Assembly (NCBI GenBank): GCA_019155185.1
Contig: CM032813.1
Location: 5,501,001 to 5,565,000 of the forward strand
Length of the DNA stretch: 64,000 nucleotides
Source: Beaufortia kweichowensis
Taxonomy: Eukaryota > Chordata > Actinopteri > Cypriniformes > Gastromyzontidae
Direction: 5' to 3'
Shown here: positions 39,701 to 51,042 of the stretch, one piece after another
How the letters are laid out: each line of letters starts with the position of its first letter
Numbering within the stretch: position 1 is the stretch's first letter
The notes under the pieces: model-generated
The model's input: the letters and a program-made list of their open reading frames with translations, nothing else
Told to the model about the DNA's origin: nothing
The model's database searches: none
Program-made: the position numbers and the translations under genes

Positions 39701-42212
39701 CCCCTGATTGTGATAAACTTATTAATAAAATTACCATATCTCAAAAAAAGTAAATCCGTTCTTTTCAAAGAGGAAGATGCAATACTTGTAATTTACTGCA
39801 AACCAAGCAGAATTCACAGAAATTTAGAAGACAAAAATAATCGGAAAATAATCTTAAAACAGCACTGTGTGTGTTGCTTAAATAAAACATGAAGGTTTGC
39901 AAGAATTTTGCAAATAAACTATACAATTTTTAAATAAACATTTTATAATGCATTATGAAAACTATGCAATATAATAACTATTATACTATTGTATTATACT
40001 ATTATATAAAGTATGCAAATGTGCAAACAGTGAGGCATGTATCCAGATAATGTAAGAAATTAAGGACATGCCAAAATTACATAACACAATAATCTAGTGC
40101 TGTTCTGTGCAGTTCAAAAGTCTATCACAAGATGGCAGCAATATACCACCAACAGCTATAATGTGCTAATTGTGTCTCTCCACAGTTTGTCAACCTCTTC
40201 ATCTACACCAAAACAAAGAGTTGTATTTGATGAATTTGTTCAGGTGGATGTAGGTTGTTTGCTTCATTGACTAAATAAGTAAGCATAAACTCACTGGAAT
40301 GATGGTGGTCTGGAGTCTCCTATACCTCCTGTCCTCTCCATAGGCGGCGGCAGCTCAGTGTGACTGTCTGTGCATACTGACATCCCATCTGTGTGGGAAC
40401 TCTCAGCCAATACAAGCTGGAAACACACCGTTATGAACAGGAATACATATAAACATCAAACCCACATCCTTATCACATTTTTAAACGTAATTAGTGCAAT
40501 GCTCATCAAACAGGCCAGTGATGTTCAGTATAATATAATGCAGTATATGATTCAGTGCATGTGCTGCGTCTTATGACATATAAATGCACGACTGCCTGCC
40601 TCTTCCAAAGATTTAGATGTTATATAAGACATAGTTTAGGACAGCTCACCCATGACACCACTCTCCCATTGAAACAAGGTAATTTGGCATTATCATCTGA
40701 GACTTCCTCTTTGACAACCCTACAGTGACAGAGAGAAACAAGGACATGGATTATTAATTGGAAAGTGACACTTTCTAAAGAACAAACACACTCTTTTTGC
40801 AGAATAATATATAGAATAACATTCTGCAAATATATGTAAACTATACAATATATCACAATTATTAATAAGATGTTGTAAATAGGTAAGATCTTAATTTAAT
40901 TTACTTATGTTTAATTAATATAGGCCTACTTAATTTATTGTATTAAGTATAAAATACAAATAACAACATTTTTTGTTTTACATTACTGTACATGCTGTTT
41001 TCAGAAAACGAAATTACATTTCAAACATTGTTTTAAAATAGATCTAAGAGATCTTCCCTTTATTTTACTATGAAATATTAAACAACAGATGATGATCAAA
41101 TTTACAAGATTTCATTTCGTTACATTTTTCTTTACATTTTTAAGAAATTTCTGAGATAATAGAAAGTTATGACATACCAATTAGTGCACAAATACTGTGC
41201 CTAATAATACTAACTTATACTAAAAATAATTAAATAAAACCTTTTAATAACAGCCTGAGGTGGCAGTCCTTGCAGTGAACTTATTGTAAAGATCTGAATA
41301 TTAATTTTAGATAGGGCTACAAAATAATGTCCACTATATTCTGTGATCTCTGCAAATTATCCCTGTGGTAATTTCTATGTATGTTCATGCTTTTTTATAC
41401 ACATTTAAAAATGGTAAGAGCAACACATCTGACACCTTGCTAAAGCATGCTAAAGAGATACTTTCAATTTTAGAGTTATTCACAGTCATCAGTTCTCTAA
41501 TAAAAATAAATAAATGGTGTCTTAGGAGCTGAAACAACACAAGAGTCCCCAGCTATATAGCCTAACACGATACTGAGGTATTAGTGCAATACAGTAAAAT
41601 GCCTACCTAGGCAGGTTGTCTCTCTTAAAGCATTAGTCAAGCAGCCGTGTATCGACACTCTTTATGACGGGGAATCCATATAGCTAAGATATTAATGGCT
41701 GTTATTGCTGGTTATGTTCGTGCATTTCTTTGCTTAAGGGTCAAACTTCAAGTTTCCATGCAAACAAACCAAGTAGTACTCAGTTCACAACGCAAATCAA
41801 ACCACAGACCACATATCGATTACGAGCTATGCTGTGGCATATCTGACAAGCAGGTGCATTTATAAAGCGCCCTGTCCTGATGCTGATCCCACAAAGGAGA
41901 TGATACAGACATCAGCAATTGGCAGGTGCCAGTGAATCCCCACTTCCGAGATGACAGCTTATTCACACAGGATCCTCTTGTGGATTACTTCGCATTGCAT
42001 TAAATAGAGTATAAGATTATTCCACCTTCGAAGCAGACTTACCCAAAATCCTGATCCATAGATTTAAAGAAGAATTTGTAGCTGTTGACCGGCCGGTTAC
42101 TGAGGACATTTTTAAAATCCGCCAAAGTTACCTTGTCTGGAGCCACTGACAGTTTCACCAAATACGGAGTTTCCTCCTCGTCTATGTGGTAAATGATTTT
42201 AGTCTCCGCCAT
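30788..42212 (-). CDS. dvl1: Dishevelled segment polarity protein 1 (15 coding exons, 734 aa)
   Basis: Exons in gene order: 42043-42212, 40650-40719, 40295-40416, 39161-39273, 35914-36052, 35738-35831, 35576-35645, 35343-35482, 34752-34828, 34596-34663, 34417-34515, 34215-34349, 33866-34033, 33545-33763 and 30788-31308; every phase agrees. The N-terminus MAETKIIYHIDEEETPYLVK is almost that of human DVL1. DIX (about 1-85) polymerises Dishevelled and Axin; a basic stretch KRHKRRRRHK precedes PDZ (about 249-340, FLGISIVGQSNDRGDGGIYI), which binds Frizzled; DEP (about 405-482, GGDVVDWLY, YYTFGDLC) binds Frizzled and membrane; the C-terminus ends NPCEFFVDIM as in all vertebrate DVLs. It is the cytoplasmic hub of canonical and planar-polarity Wnt signalling. 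Intron 4 (about 3.1 kb) and intron 14 hold possible alternative exons. Paralogue dvl1a versus dvl1b is not resolved. Confidence 0.96.
36120..36350 (-). promoter_or_regulatory. dvl1: Candidate internal dvl1 promoter just upstream of coding exon 5
   Basis: On the - strand a CCAAT box (in gccaatcag, near 36212), a GC box (ccccgccc, near 36187) and a TATA-like cttaaaaaa (near 36155) come in promoter order within 70 bases. The frame downstream is open from 36350 into exon 5 in the dvl1 reading frame. Whether it is used is unknown. Confidence 0.35.
37741..37960 (-). promoter_or_regulatory. dvl1: CpG-rich candidate alternative first exon in dvl1 intron 4
   Basis: This is an isolated CpG-rich island in AT-rich intronic DNA. 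On the - strand it holds a GC box (ggggcggg, 37853-37860), a following taataaat and, at its 3' edge, a consensus donor, TTAAG|GTAAGG (exon end 37741). It looks like a promoter with a non-coding first exon that could splice to dvl1 exon 5. Confidence 0.45.
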
Positions 42213-43603
42213 GAGAATATAGTGAGAACAATTGCCGGAGAACAGCGCGTGATCCTGACAAACGCCTGAGCGCAATAAATAAAATGACTGAAATAACAGA
42301 CGCTATATTAATAAAATCACGCATTCGGCGTGATGCAAGACGTGAATTAACTGGCGTCCTAACGCTGAGGATAACGGCACTGCCATTATGGAGGCCTGAT
42401 AGATTTGTCTATCGCAGGCCACTATGCGGAGATTTCGCTGCCTGTGTAACTGAAACAGGAAGGAAAGGTTCATATCCTTGAGAGAATCAGCCTTGAATTT
42501 CCAAGCCATTTCCCTGCTAGTGCTGCCATCATGTGGCAGAAACAGGTCATGTGAAAGGACGAGTTGGGGTGGAGAGGGGATGCCGTCTCTCCTATTCTTA
42601 AACATGTGGCATTATCATCTGAGACTACCAAAGAAAAAGAAAAAATTAAGTTTTTCCATCCTGTTAGGTTTCATTGTGTAAACGATCAATGCCTAAACTT
42701 AATCAGGGTCTGGCATACCATAATGAAAGGAGTATAGAAAAGTTTACGTTTCAAGCATATTCTCTTTTATTGAGTTATAGACAGTGTTTTTGACTAAGAA
42801 AAGGGTGCATTTGTGTGTATTCGTCAAGTATTTGAATATGAAGATAAATATTTGTTGGTATGAAAATTGTACATCTATTTGAATGAGACGGTTCAGTAAG
42901 GATGATGGTGTCTGTACAGCTCATCTGTTTTTTGCAAATTAAAATTTGAATCTCATATGAAAGCAAAGCCTTGTGATACATTATGTGTACAACATAAAAT
43001 ACCTGACCACAGGTGTAAGAGACGTATGATTTAATGTCATTAGAATTACACTATATCAGTATTTTCTATGGTATTATCAATAAAATAAATTAAACTTTTT
43101 AAACTTTAAGATCAGATTTTATTAAAATTATACATCTAATGTAATGTTAAAAACTACATGAACAATGAAATGCATTATATATTTAAAAGAAAATCTTAAG
43201 CATGTATTAATGACATTAAAAAGCATTAAATGGTCTTTTTACTAAAGCTTCTTACATCAATATTTATCAACTACTTTAAACATCTTGCACAATTGTCTAT
43301 TATCTTTACATGTAAATAACAGAATTTCATCCTTCTTTTGGAAGATCTGAAAAACCAACATTTAAAAGCAATTCATCATCAAAAAATCTTCACATATAAA
43401 TTCACAAACTAAATTTAGGCATATATTTTGCAGACAGTCTTCAATGATGAAATGGATATGGTTTTCATTTTTATATTTTGATTAATTTGTTATCTAGACA
43501 CTAACAAAAAAAACTATGAAAAAACTACATTTGATAGACTTTTTCTGGTTTGGTACTTCAGCAGGTGGTTGACTCTCTTTTGTGTTCTCGTTGTCATTTA
43601 AAG
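42213..43603. other. dvl1 5' UTR/promoter and spacer to the lectin cluster
   Basis: The first 250 bases after the dvl1 ATG are CpG-containing and should hold its 5' UTR and promoter. The rest is AT-rich. Bases from about 43390 to 43603 are clearly related to 50860-51042, so they are the duplicated 3' flank (3' UTR) of the lectin unit. Confidence 0.5.
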
Positions 43604-45040
43604 TCATTCTTGGAAACAGAGAAAGTTCAGTCTTTCCTCACATGATCTGGTCTCCCACATCCCGCTTGCTATATTGATGGCACCACAGCGATGTTCCACT
43701 GGACACTGTTGCTGTTTACCATCTCGCCAGTTCTTATACTGTAGATTATCCCCATACACCCAAAACCAAGAACCTGCCAGAAAGCGCAGACCAATCCACA
43801 CATAACCTGTTTGAAAAGTCTGAAGATTTTTAATCTTCCTCGCAGCAACTTGTTGTTCAGCATCTGAAACAACACTGGCCAAATCCACATATCTGTCTCT
43901 ACAGTGATCCAAAGCCTCCTCCCATGTTTTGGGTTCTGACACCAGGATCATTGAGCGCACCGTTGCTGAACAAAAGAACGGAAGGGGCTGTTGACAGGCC
44001 TCATCATACCATTCACCATCTTTTAAAGCTGCACAAGAAGTGAGTGTGTTCGGTATAGGTTGGTTCATTGAATCTTTACCATCAGGTTGCATGCTGTTCC
44101 AGTTTTTAAATACTGGATAACTTTGAAGTGGCACGAAAGGGTGATTTTCTAACCCAATCCAAAAGTAAAGACCATCCACAAAGAAGCTGTTGATTCTTTG
44201 GATTTGCCGCAGTAGTGAAAAATTTTCTTCCAATGTTTTCACCATGACCAGGTTCATATTATACAGCTTGCAGTGGTTCTGAGCATCCTTAAAGTCTTTG
44301 CTCTCATTGACCATCCGGTATTCAGGGACCATTTTGGTTACTTTAAAGCAGAAAAATGGGTTCTTTTCAAAGCAAACATGGTCATGCCAAAAGCCTCTCC
44401 AATCCATCACTGCACAAAATAACGGAGTGAACCAGTTGGAGTATGTGAGGGACTGGTTATTAACCCATCTCCATGAATTGTTCAAAGGGGTATATTCTGT
44501 AACTGTAGCCAATCCAATCCAATAATACAGATCAGTTTGTAGCACCGCACAGATTTTGCTGTTTTCTGTTGCATTATGTATAAATGCTAAACCACTGTGA
44601 TATGTTGCACAGTGTAATTTTGCCTCATGCCATGTTTTATTTTGTTTGATTAAGACCCATCCTCCAGAAACGCTATTACACACAAAGCTTACTTTGGTGT
44701 TGCATGACATGGTAAACCACCATCCATTCTTCCTCATTGAGGTACACTCACCAAACCAGTTGAAATAAGAGGGGCTGGTCCCATCTACCCAAAACCACCA
44801 TTTATTTATGGAGAAAATTCCCATCCAAGAGAGCTCTTTGGCAGGGCCATTAAGGTTCATCATATTCTTATCAAAGCCTGAATGCATATCTTCAGAATTA
44901 TTCCAGCAATACTTTCTTGCATCATGCCATGACATTTTCTTTTCCACATGGATAAAATCCTTCACTAGCCCAGGTATAGATGTATTAGCAGATGCATACA
45001 GCATCAGTAGCAGACAGCTAAGTCTAAGTAACTTCTCCAT
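43604..45040 (-). CDS. Secreted protein of four C-type lectin-like domains, copy 1 (478 aa, intronless)
   Basis: One uninterrupted frame encodes a signal peptide (MEKLLRLSCLLLMLYASANT) and four C-type lectin-like domains (about residues 23-122, 126-231, 237-358 and 364-477), each with the paired cysteines and Trp-rich core of the fold. The protein ends FLCFQE right after the last domain, with no membrane segment or tail, so it should be secreted. It resembles fish predictions named macrophage mannose receptor- or C-type lectin-like. Domain 3 carries QPD, the galactose-type signature, in NSMQPDGKD, but the later WND ligand motif reads WYD; the other domains lack EPN/QPD. It is the first of three tandem copies. 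Ligand and role are unknown; pathogen binding or secretion (mucosal or egg) are guesses. There is no intron in the coding region, so the array may descend from a retrogene or intron-poor ancestor. Confidence 0.85.
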   Translation of the reverse strand: MEKLLRLSCLLLMLYASANTSIPGLVKDFIHVEKKMSWHDARKYCWNNSEDMHSGFDKNMMNLNGPAKELSWMGIFSINKWWFWVDGTSPSYFNWFGECTSMRKNGWWFTMSCNTKVSFVCNSVSGGWVLIKQNKTWHEAKLHCATYHSGLAFIHNATENSKICAVLQTDLYYWIGLATVTEYTPLNNSWRWVNNQSLTYSNWFTPLFCAVMDWRGFWHDHVCFEKNPFFCFKVTKMVPEYRMVNESKDFKDAQNHCKLYNMNLVMVKTLEENFSLLRQIQRINSFFVDGLYFWIGLENHPFVPLQSYPVFKNWNSMQPDGKDSMNQPIPNTLTSCAALKDGEWYDEACQQPLPFFCSATVRSMILVSEPKTWEEALDHCRDRYVDLASVVSDAEQQVAARKIKNLQTFQTGYVWIGLRFLAGSWFWVYGDNLQYKNWRDGKQQQCPVEHRCGAINIASGMWETRSCEERLNFLCFQE

Positions 45041-45102
45041 GATCAGAAAATCTGTGTGACTGCTGCAAGAGCAGATGTCGTGTTATACTTGTCTTCGGAT
45101 TT

Positions 45103-45110
45103 ATTTGCAT
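45103..45110 (-). promoter_or_regulatory. Octamer-like motif upstream of lectin copy 1
   Basis: ATTTGCAT on + (ATGCAAAT on the gene's strand), the POU/Oct consensus, starts 63 bases upstream of the ATG. An identical octamer lies at nearly the same distance from copy 3. Confidence 0.4.
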
Positions 45111-45313
45111 AGTGAATGGAAAACTTGAAGACACTTGCAATTATTCAACAACAGGATTTATTCGACAACAGGATTATTCAACTTTCTGCCAAATCAAATG
45201 CAGCTCAGCTCATGTAAATGTTTCTGATCTTTCTCATACAATCCTGTCATCCTGTTTCATTCTGTTGGGCATCCTGATTTCTTGCCATTGTATAAATGAA
45301 AGTAATAATAATT

Positions 45314-45420
45314 GTATATATATATATATATATATGACTCTAAATTTGACTCTGAATTTATATATATATATATATATATATATTTGTATATATATATATA
45401 TATATACATACTGTATATAC
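45314..45420. repeat. (TA)n microsatellite tract
   Basis: Three TA runs (about 45315-45335, 45358-45383, 45387-45405) are interrupted by short non-TA spacers, followed by tgtatatac. Confidence 0.95.
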
Positions 45421-47084
45421 ATGTTTTATAGCAACATACATTTATATTCAGGAAGCCAAGTGAAAGCGTTTAAGAACTTTGAAGACAGATAATATTGTAA
45501 CATTTAGGAATATAAAATGAATTTTTGCTAAATATTGTTTTATGTATCTGCATGTTAAAAAATTTCGTATCAATTGCATATTAGCCAACTAAATATTTAC
45601 AAATGTAAAGCAAGATACCAACAGTATCAACAGCAAACTTCGACAATTTATTATGTATCTAATGAAATGTTATAGAAACTCCAGCCATTTTACAAGACAT
45701 AGAAATACAAAGAAGAGTCAACAAAAAATGTTTTACTATGTTTTCATCTCAAAATCTTAATGTGTTAATGAAATTAAAAATGCATTACTAAAGATTCTTC
45801 AAAACTGGTTCAGTCTAGAATTTTTTTATTCTTTCCCTGTGTAGTGCTGCCATCATGTAGAAGAAAGAAACCATATACTACCCTTACAAAAAAATGCTCT
45901 TACAAAAAGTCAAGTCACCCTAAACTTTTGTATGCTACATTTCCTGTAAATTCCCCCGGTTTGTCATCATATTTATGCAGGTGATTTATGTTTTGTTTTA
46001 TCATGTTTAGGGGATAGTTTAGCAAAAAATAAAAATTCATCATTTACTCAGAACTTTTGTTCTACTGCAGAAACAATAGATTTTATTCAATATGGAGTTA
46101 AAATGGGATCAGAACTTTTACATTCCAAAATGGATAATGTAGAATCAATCTATATGACTAAAGTGGTATATTATAATTTTAACCAACAATACCATTTACA
46201 ATATTCGTCATCAGGTGCTCACAGGTGCAACTAGACACCTTCCTGCCCTTTTGTGTGTGATGTTACTGTAAGACTGTTTTTGCTGAATGCAAATGAATCA
46301 CACTGAATGTTGAGTGATAAGCAAATGGTAAGCAGACAAAAATGGTTTTATTTAATAGACATATTTATTGGTCTGAATGCACATCACAAATGGGGGAAAC
46401 ATATCTTATACATAATCTTACAGATTATTCACTTACTACAGACTGTGTGAATCTGCACATATGACCCTTAACCAGTTCAAGTGCGCAGACAGCTCTTTTG
46501 AGTATGCCCAAATAAGTGTGTGAGACAGAACGTGTAAAGGTGTATTTAAATGAGAAAAGTCAGTGAGTTTATAGGTGTGTGTACTGCTCATCTGTAGTTT
46601 GCAATGGAAATTTCAAACGCCCTGAATCTAAGAAAGCAATGACTTTCTCGAAGGTTTACATAACTCTTACAGAATCTAAATGTCATGTAAATAGGTTTTA
46701 TTAATCACATCATTATTAAATAATGTGCACACAGTATTTAAGGTCTAATGTGATGAAAACATTTTAACAAGCTAATGTGTGTCAGTTCAGTTCACAAAAT
46801 TATTCCTTTATATTACTACATTTAATAAAAAATATAACTTCACTAAATTCGTTAAATGTTACAATATAGTTTAATATCAATATCCTAATAAAACATTAAA
46901 AGTACATATAATATAATATATAACAATTGTTTAGATACCGCATTTAATTTATATTCATGCTACAATGTTTCTATAGTGTTTTAAAGTTTTTATATCATTA
47001 TCCATCAGCAATGAAACAATAGATTATTTCCAAAACAAAAACTACACAAAACAAAGAAAAAATAAAATCGATAAACTCTCTTGA
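45421..47084. other. Spacer between lectin copies 1 and 2
   Basis: AT-rich with no exon that I can support. The last few hundred bases before 47085 should contain the 3' UTR of copy 2, but resemblance to the 3' flanks of copies 1 and 3 is weak here. Confidence 0.4.
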
Positions 47085-48512
47085 TTATTCTTGGAAACAG
47101 AGAAATTTCTGTCTTTCCTTACATGATCTGGCCTCCCACATCCCAGTTGCTACATTGAGGGCACCACAGCGATGTTCCACTGGACACTGTGGCGGTGCAC
47201 CACCTACCCAATTCTCATACTCTGAACTATCCCCATACACCCAGAACCAAGAACCTGCCAGAAAGCGCAGCCCAGTCCACACATAACCACTCTGAAGATC
47301 TTTAATTTTGCTCATAGTGATTATTTGTTCAGCTTCTGAACCCACACTGGCCAAATCCACATATCTGTCTCTACAGTGATCCAAAGCCTCCTCCCATGAT
47401 TTGAGTTCTAACACCAGGATAATGGAACGCACTGTGGCCGAACAAAAGAAATAGCGGGGCACAACACACTCCTCATCGAACCATTCACCGTTCCTTGTTG
47501 CAACACAACTCTGAATGTTGTTGTTTAAGGGCTCATTCTTGAAATCTTTACCATCTGGTTGCATGCTGTTCCAATTTCGAATATTTGAACTGCCTTCAGT
47601 CCTGTACCAAGGGTCATTATATAACCCGATCCAAATATAAGTATTATGTGCAAGAAATTCACTGACATAATTCCATAGTGCAGTGTTTTCGGCCTGGGAT
47701 TTCACCATCACCAGCTGCATGCTCAACATCTCACAGTGACTTTTAGCTTCATGCCAGGTTTTACCCTCATTGATCAACACGTATTCAGTGGTGGCGCTAG
47801 TTTGTTTAAAGCAGACAAATGGGTTCTTCTCAAAGCAAACCCGGTCATACCAGAAGCCCCTCAGATCCATCACTGCACAAAATAATGGTGTAAACCAGTT
47901 GGAAAATGTGACAGCCTCATGATTTGTCCATCTCCAGGTATCTTTCAAAGGGGTATCCTCTACAACTTTAGATAGTCCAATCCAAACATAATCATTGTCT
48001 TTTATCACACCAGTGAGGTTGTAATTTTCCATTTCATTCCGTATAATTGCTAAATTTTTATAAGAATTTTCACAGGTGGTTTTTCCATTGGTCCAACTTC
48101 TGTATCTGTTATCATAAAGCCACTTCATTGTACCGTTTTGACACAAAAAAGGTTTTGTGTAATCACATGGCAGGTCAAACCAGATTCCATATACGGTTGT
48201 TGCAGCACAGTTCCAAGGTCTGTACCAGTTAAAATAATATGCTGCCGTAACATCCACCCACCACCATGATACAGACCACCTGATAAGTCCAATCCAGGAG
48301 AGCTGGTTGGCAGGACCGGTGAGATTCCGTAGATCAGTGGCATCTGAGACACTGAAGAGTTCATTAAAATGATTCTGGCAATACGTCCTTGCATCATACC
48401 ATGACAAACTGTTCTCCACATGGATATATTCCCTCAATATTCGAGGTACTGGTGTCTCAGCATTAGTGTAGAGCACCAGCAGGAGGAAGGAAAGCAGCCC
48501 TAATTTCTCCAT
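47085..48512 (-). CDS. Secreted protein of four C-type lectin-like domains, copy 2 (475 aa, intronless)
   Basis: I place the start at 48512 (MEKLGLLSFLLLVLYTNAET), because it begins a normal signal peptide and aligns with copy 1; the frame is open upstream to a further ATG at 48551. Four C-type lectin-like domains follow, colinear with copy 1, and the protein stops at FLCFQE. Domain 3 again has MQPDGKD but WFDE in place of WND. Domain 2 ends with the cluster-wide block WFTPLFCAVMD. The DNA of domain 4 is nearly identical to copy 3 over its last 190 bases, while other parts are well diverged. Like copy 1, this is a predicted extracellular binding protein of unknown ligand. Confidence 0.86.
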   Translation of the reverse strand: MEKLGLLSFLLLVLYTNAETPVPRILREYIHVENSLSWYDARTYCQNHFNELFSVSDATDLRNLTGPANQLSWIGLIRWSVSWWWVDVTAAYYFNWYRPWNCAATTVYGIWFDLPCDYTKPFLCQNGTMKWLYDNRYRSWTNGKTTCENSYKNLAIIRNEMENYNLTGVIKDNDYVWIGLSKVVEDTPLKDTWRWTNHEAVTFSNWFTPLFCAVMDLRGFWYDRVCFEKNPFVCFKQTSATTEYVLINEGKTWHEAKSHCEMLSMQLVMVKSQAENTALWNYVSEFLAHNTYIWIGLYNDPWYRTEGSSNIRNWNSMQPDGKDFKNEPLNNNIQSCVATRNGEWFDEECVVPRYFFCSATVRSIILVLELKSWEEALDHCRDRYVDLASVGSEAEQIITMSKIKDLQSGYVWTGLRFLAGSWFWVYGDSSEYENWVGGAPPQCPVEHRCGALNVATGMWEARSCKERQKFLCFQE

Positions 48513-48803
48513 GGTAAGACAGCAGTTGACAACTGATGATGAAGTTTGCATGGCTTAAAGCCAAGCTGTCTAAAGCCTGACATTCTATTCAAATGAGCGA
48601 CGTGTAGGGGAGGAACGTCTTCAACTAGAAATGTGAGCTCACAGTTTAACATGTCATTCACAAATATTTGAAAAGCCATTTACCACATTTGTTTAAATCG
48701 GATAGTTTAAGGGCCATCTAATCACCACCAATGTTACATCTGTTCTTCTTTAGCATTAGGCAAATTGGTTAACGCAAGTGTATAAAGTACCAGTATACAC
48801 ATA

Positions 48804-48918
48804 ATGCCATATTTTAAATAATGCAAGTAATACAAATATTCTTGTGGGTCAATAAAATGGCCTATTTTATTGACCCACAAGAATATTTGTATTACTTGCA
48901 TTATTTAAAATATGGCAT
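48804..48918. repeat. Perfect 55-bp inverted repeat with 5-base loop
   Basis: Bases 48804-48858 are exactly complementary to 48864-48918, separated by ggcct. I checked the pairing position by position; it stops at both outer ends. The arms hold no coding frame and do not resemble the flanking lectin genes. Confidence 0.95.
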
Positions 48919-51042
48919 ATATATTCGAATACCCTTCCAGAAAAGCAGCTAAAATTACAGAGTAGCATTTACAAAAGCATAGATTTACACCATAAAAGAC
49001 TTTTAATTGCTTCTTGAAGATGCTCTGAGATTAATGCTGACAATGCTTAAACACTATAAAAGAATTTCAGATTTTTAATGGGGGAAAGTATGAAATTATG
49101 GGTTTTTGGAAAATTTTCTCATATGTGTGAACGCCTTTTGTCATAATATGTAAAATATGTCTTGGTCAAATATGTAAATATCTTCAAGTTCTTCAGAAGC
49201 TGAGATATTTACATATTTCCCTAAAGAAACAATAATATACATTTAAAAACATCTTCCAGTTCAGTGTTATTTTCAGCATAAATGAATGTTGCAGCCTTTT
49301 GTAATAAAAGTCCCTCAAGTGTAAAAAACTGGAACTTTAAAAACAGAAAAAGTAAACATTGCATTGCTGTTACATTTTTTAAGTTTCTAACATAGTGCAA
49401 ACCAAAGGTGCTTAATGTGAGAAATTAGAGAATATATCTATGTATTGTTTTGTATAAGACTTTTTTGTAAGTAGGTTTTATTGGGTCAACGGCTATTCTC
49501 AAGACTAATTTACTACAGTAGAAATAATGATTTCTAGCATATATGGTACAAACTAAGCCTCATTTAATTGTCCATGACCTCATCAGTATATAATTTCCAT
49601 ATGCATATTGGGAGTCAGTCATGTGATACTTCTAGGGAAATAAGACTAAAATTATTCTCTTAATCTTCATTTCATTTTTTCAGACATGGTCTTGAGTTGG
49701 TCGTTGCCAAAAATACCTACTAACAATAAAGTATACATTTTTAATTATTTTTTAGATTTTATTTTTATTTAAATTTCATATTAACAATTGCAAATTTAAG
49801 AATATTAGGCCTCTTTTTAATACTTGAATACTAAAACTGAAAAATAAGTCTAAAACAACTAAAATATGCTATTTAAATAATATTTATATTCATTATTAAT
49901 ATTATTATTTATATTATCATTATTATTGTGTATAATTCTTGTACCTGCTCTTTGTTAGAAATAAAGGCATGATTAGCAACTCATTACACTGCCATGCTAC
50001 ATTACGTTTAATGGATTAGTTAACAAACATTTCGACTCCAATATCAAACGTCATTATTTGATATTCTCTCCTTTTTAAGTTTTGCTGTCTCTGACCTTTT
50101 CGTTAGCTTTCAGTCATCCAAAGTCATGTCCAGAGATTTATGGTCCCCATAAGGACAATATTAAAACGAAAATTCCCCAAGGTTGTTTAACTGAAGTGTG
50201 CCAACACAATGCCAACTGACTAATCAAACTCGTCTTGCCAGGTTTTTGTTACCTATTTATGTGTGTTGTGCTGCCATCGAGTGGTACAAAAAAGTCATAA
50301 CAGAATATAATAAGCTAGAACTATTAAAAATGGTTCACCAAAAATTGTTTGACCCTGAGAAATTACCATTATGTGAATTTACCTGTATGACTTTTTTCGG
50401 TACATTTTTATATTTTTTATAGAGGCCAAAAAGGTTTTCCCATCCTAAAAAGCAGCTATAAATAAAACAACAAATGTAAATATTGAATGGTTATCTCAAT
50501 AATCCATGTTAACAACTCATCAGCTATGTTTTATTATCTCATTCTGATATATTTCACTGAAGTGTTACATGAACATCTAAAACATGATCAGGCTGTAAAG
50601 GAAAACATGACAAATATGAATACAATATTTTAAACTTTTTTACCCGAACAAATACAATGTTAAAGAATATGTCTTTTAAACTAAAGACTACATATATACC
50701 TACAAAACTATAACTATTAAATGTTTAGCATTATACAAACAAAATTTAGAAAATGAATTAATGTAAATTAAACGTTTTTGCATTTTTCTAATTTGACGTT
50801 CCAGTATTTTTTGTAATGCCTGGGATAATGATATCATGAAATTCACATAAATTTTAATTATTTTTGAAGTTTAGGCACATATTTGGCAAACAGCCTTCAA
50901 TAATGAAATGGTTAACATGTTTTTTTATGTTTTTCTAATCTAGAAAAAACAGAAACAATGCAATTGTGAAACTTGATAAACTTTTTCTGTTATGGTACTT
51001 CAGCAGGTCGTTGGCTCTCTTGTTATCTCTTTGTCATAAAAG
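48919..51042. other. Spacer between lectin copies 2 and 3
   Basis: AT-rich and without a supportable exon. Bases from about 50860 are the 3' flank of copy 3 and share a long run of similarity with the 3' flank of copy 1 (cttcagcaggt, ttcttggaaacagagaaag). An ATT-rich patch lies near 49880-49930. Confidence 0.45.

Noticed and set aside
45112..45492. 126-codon frame on + over the TA microsatellite
   Set aside because: Most of it is Ile/Tyr from TA repeats and it has no family likeness.
48513..48551. Upstream ATG of lectin copy 2 as the true start
   Set aside because: It would put 13 polar residues before a normal signal peptide; the start at 48512 aligns with copies 1 and 3.
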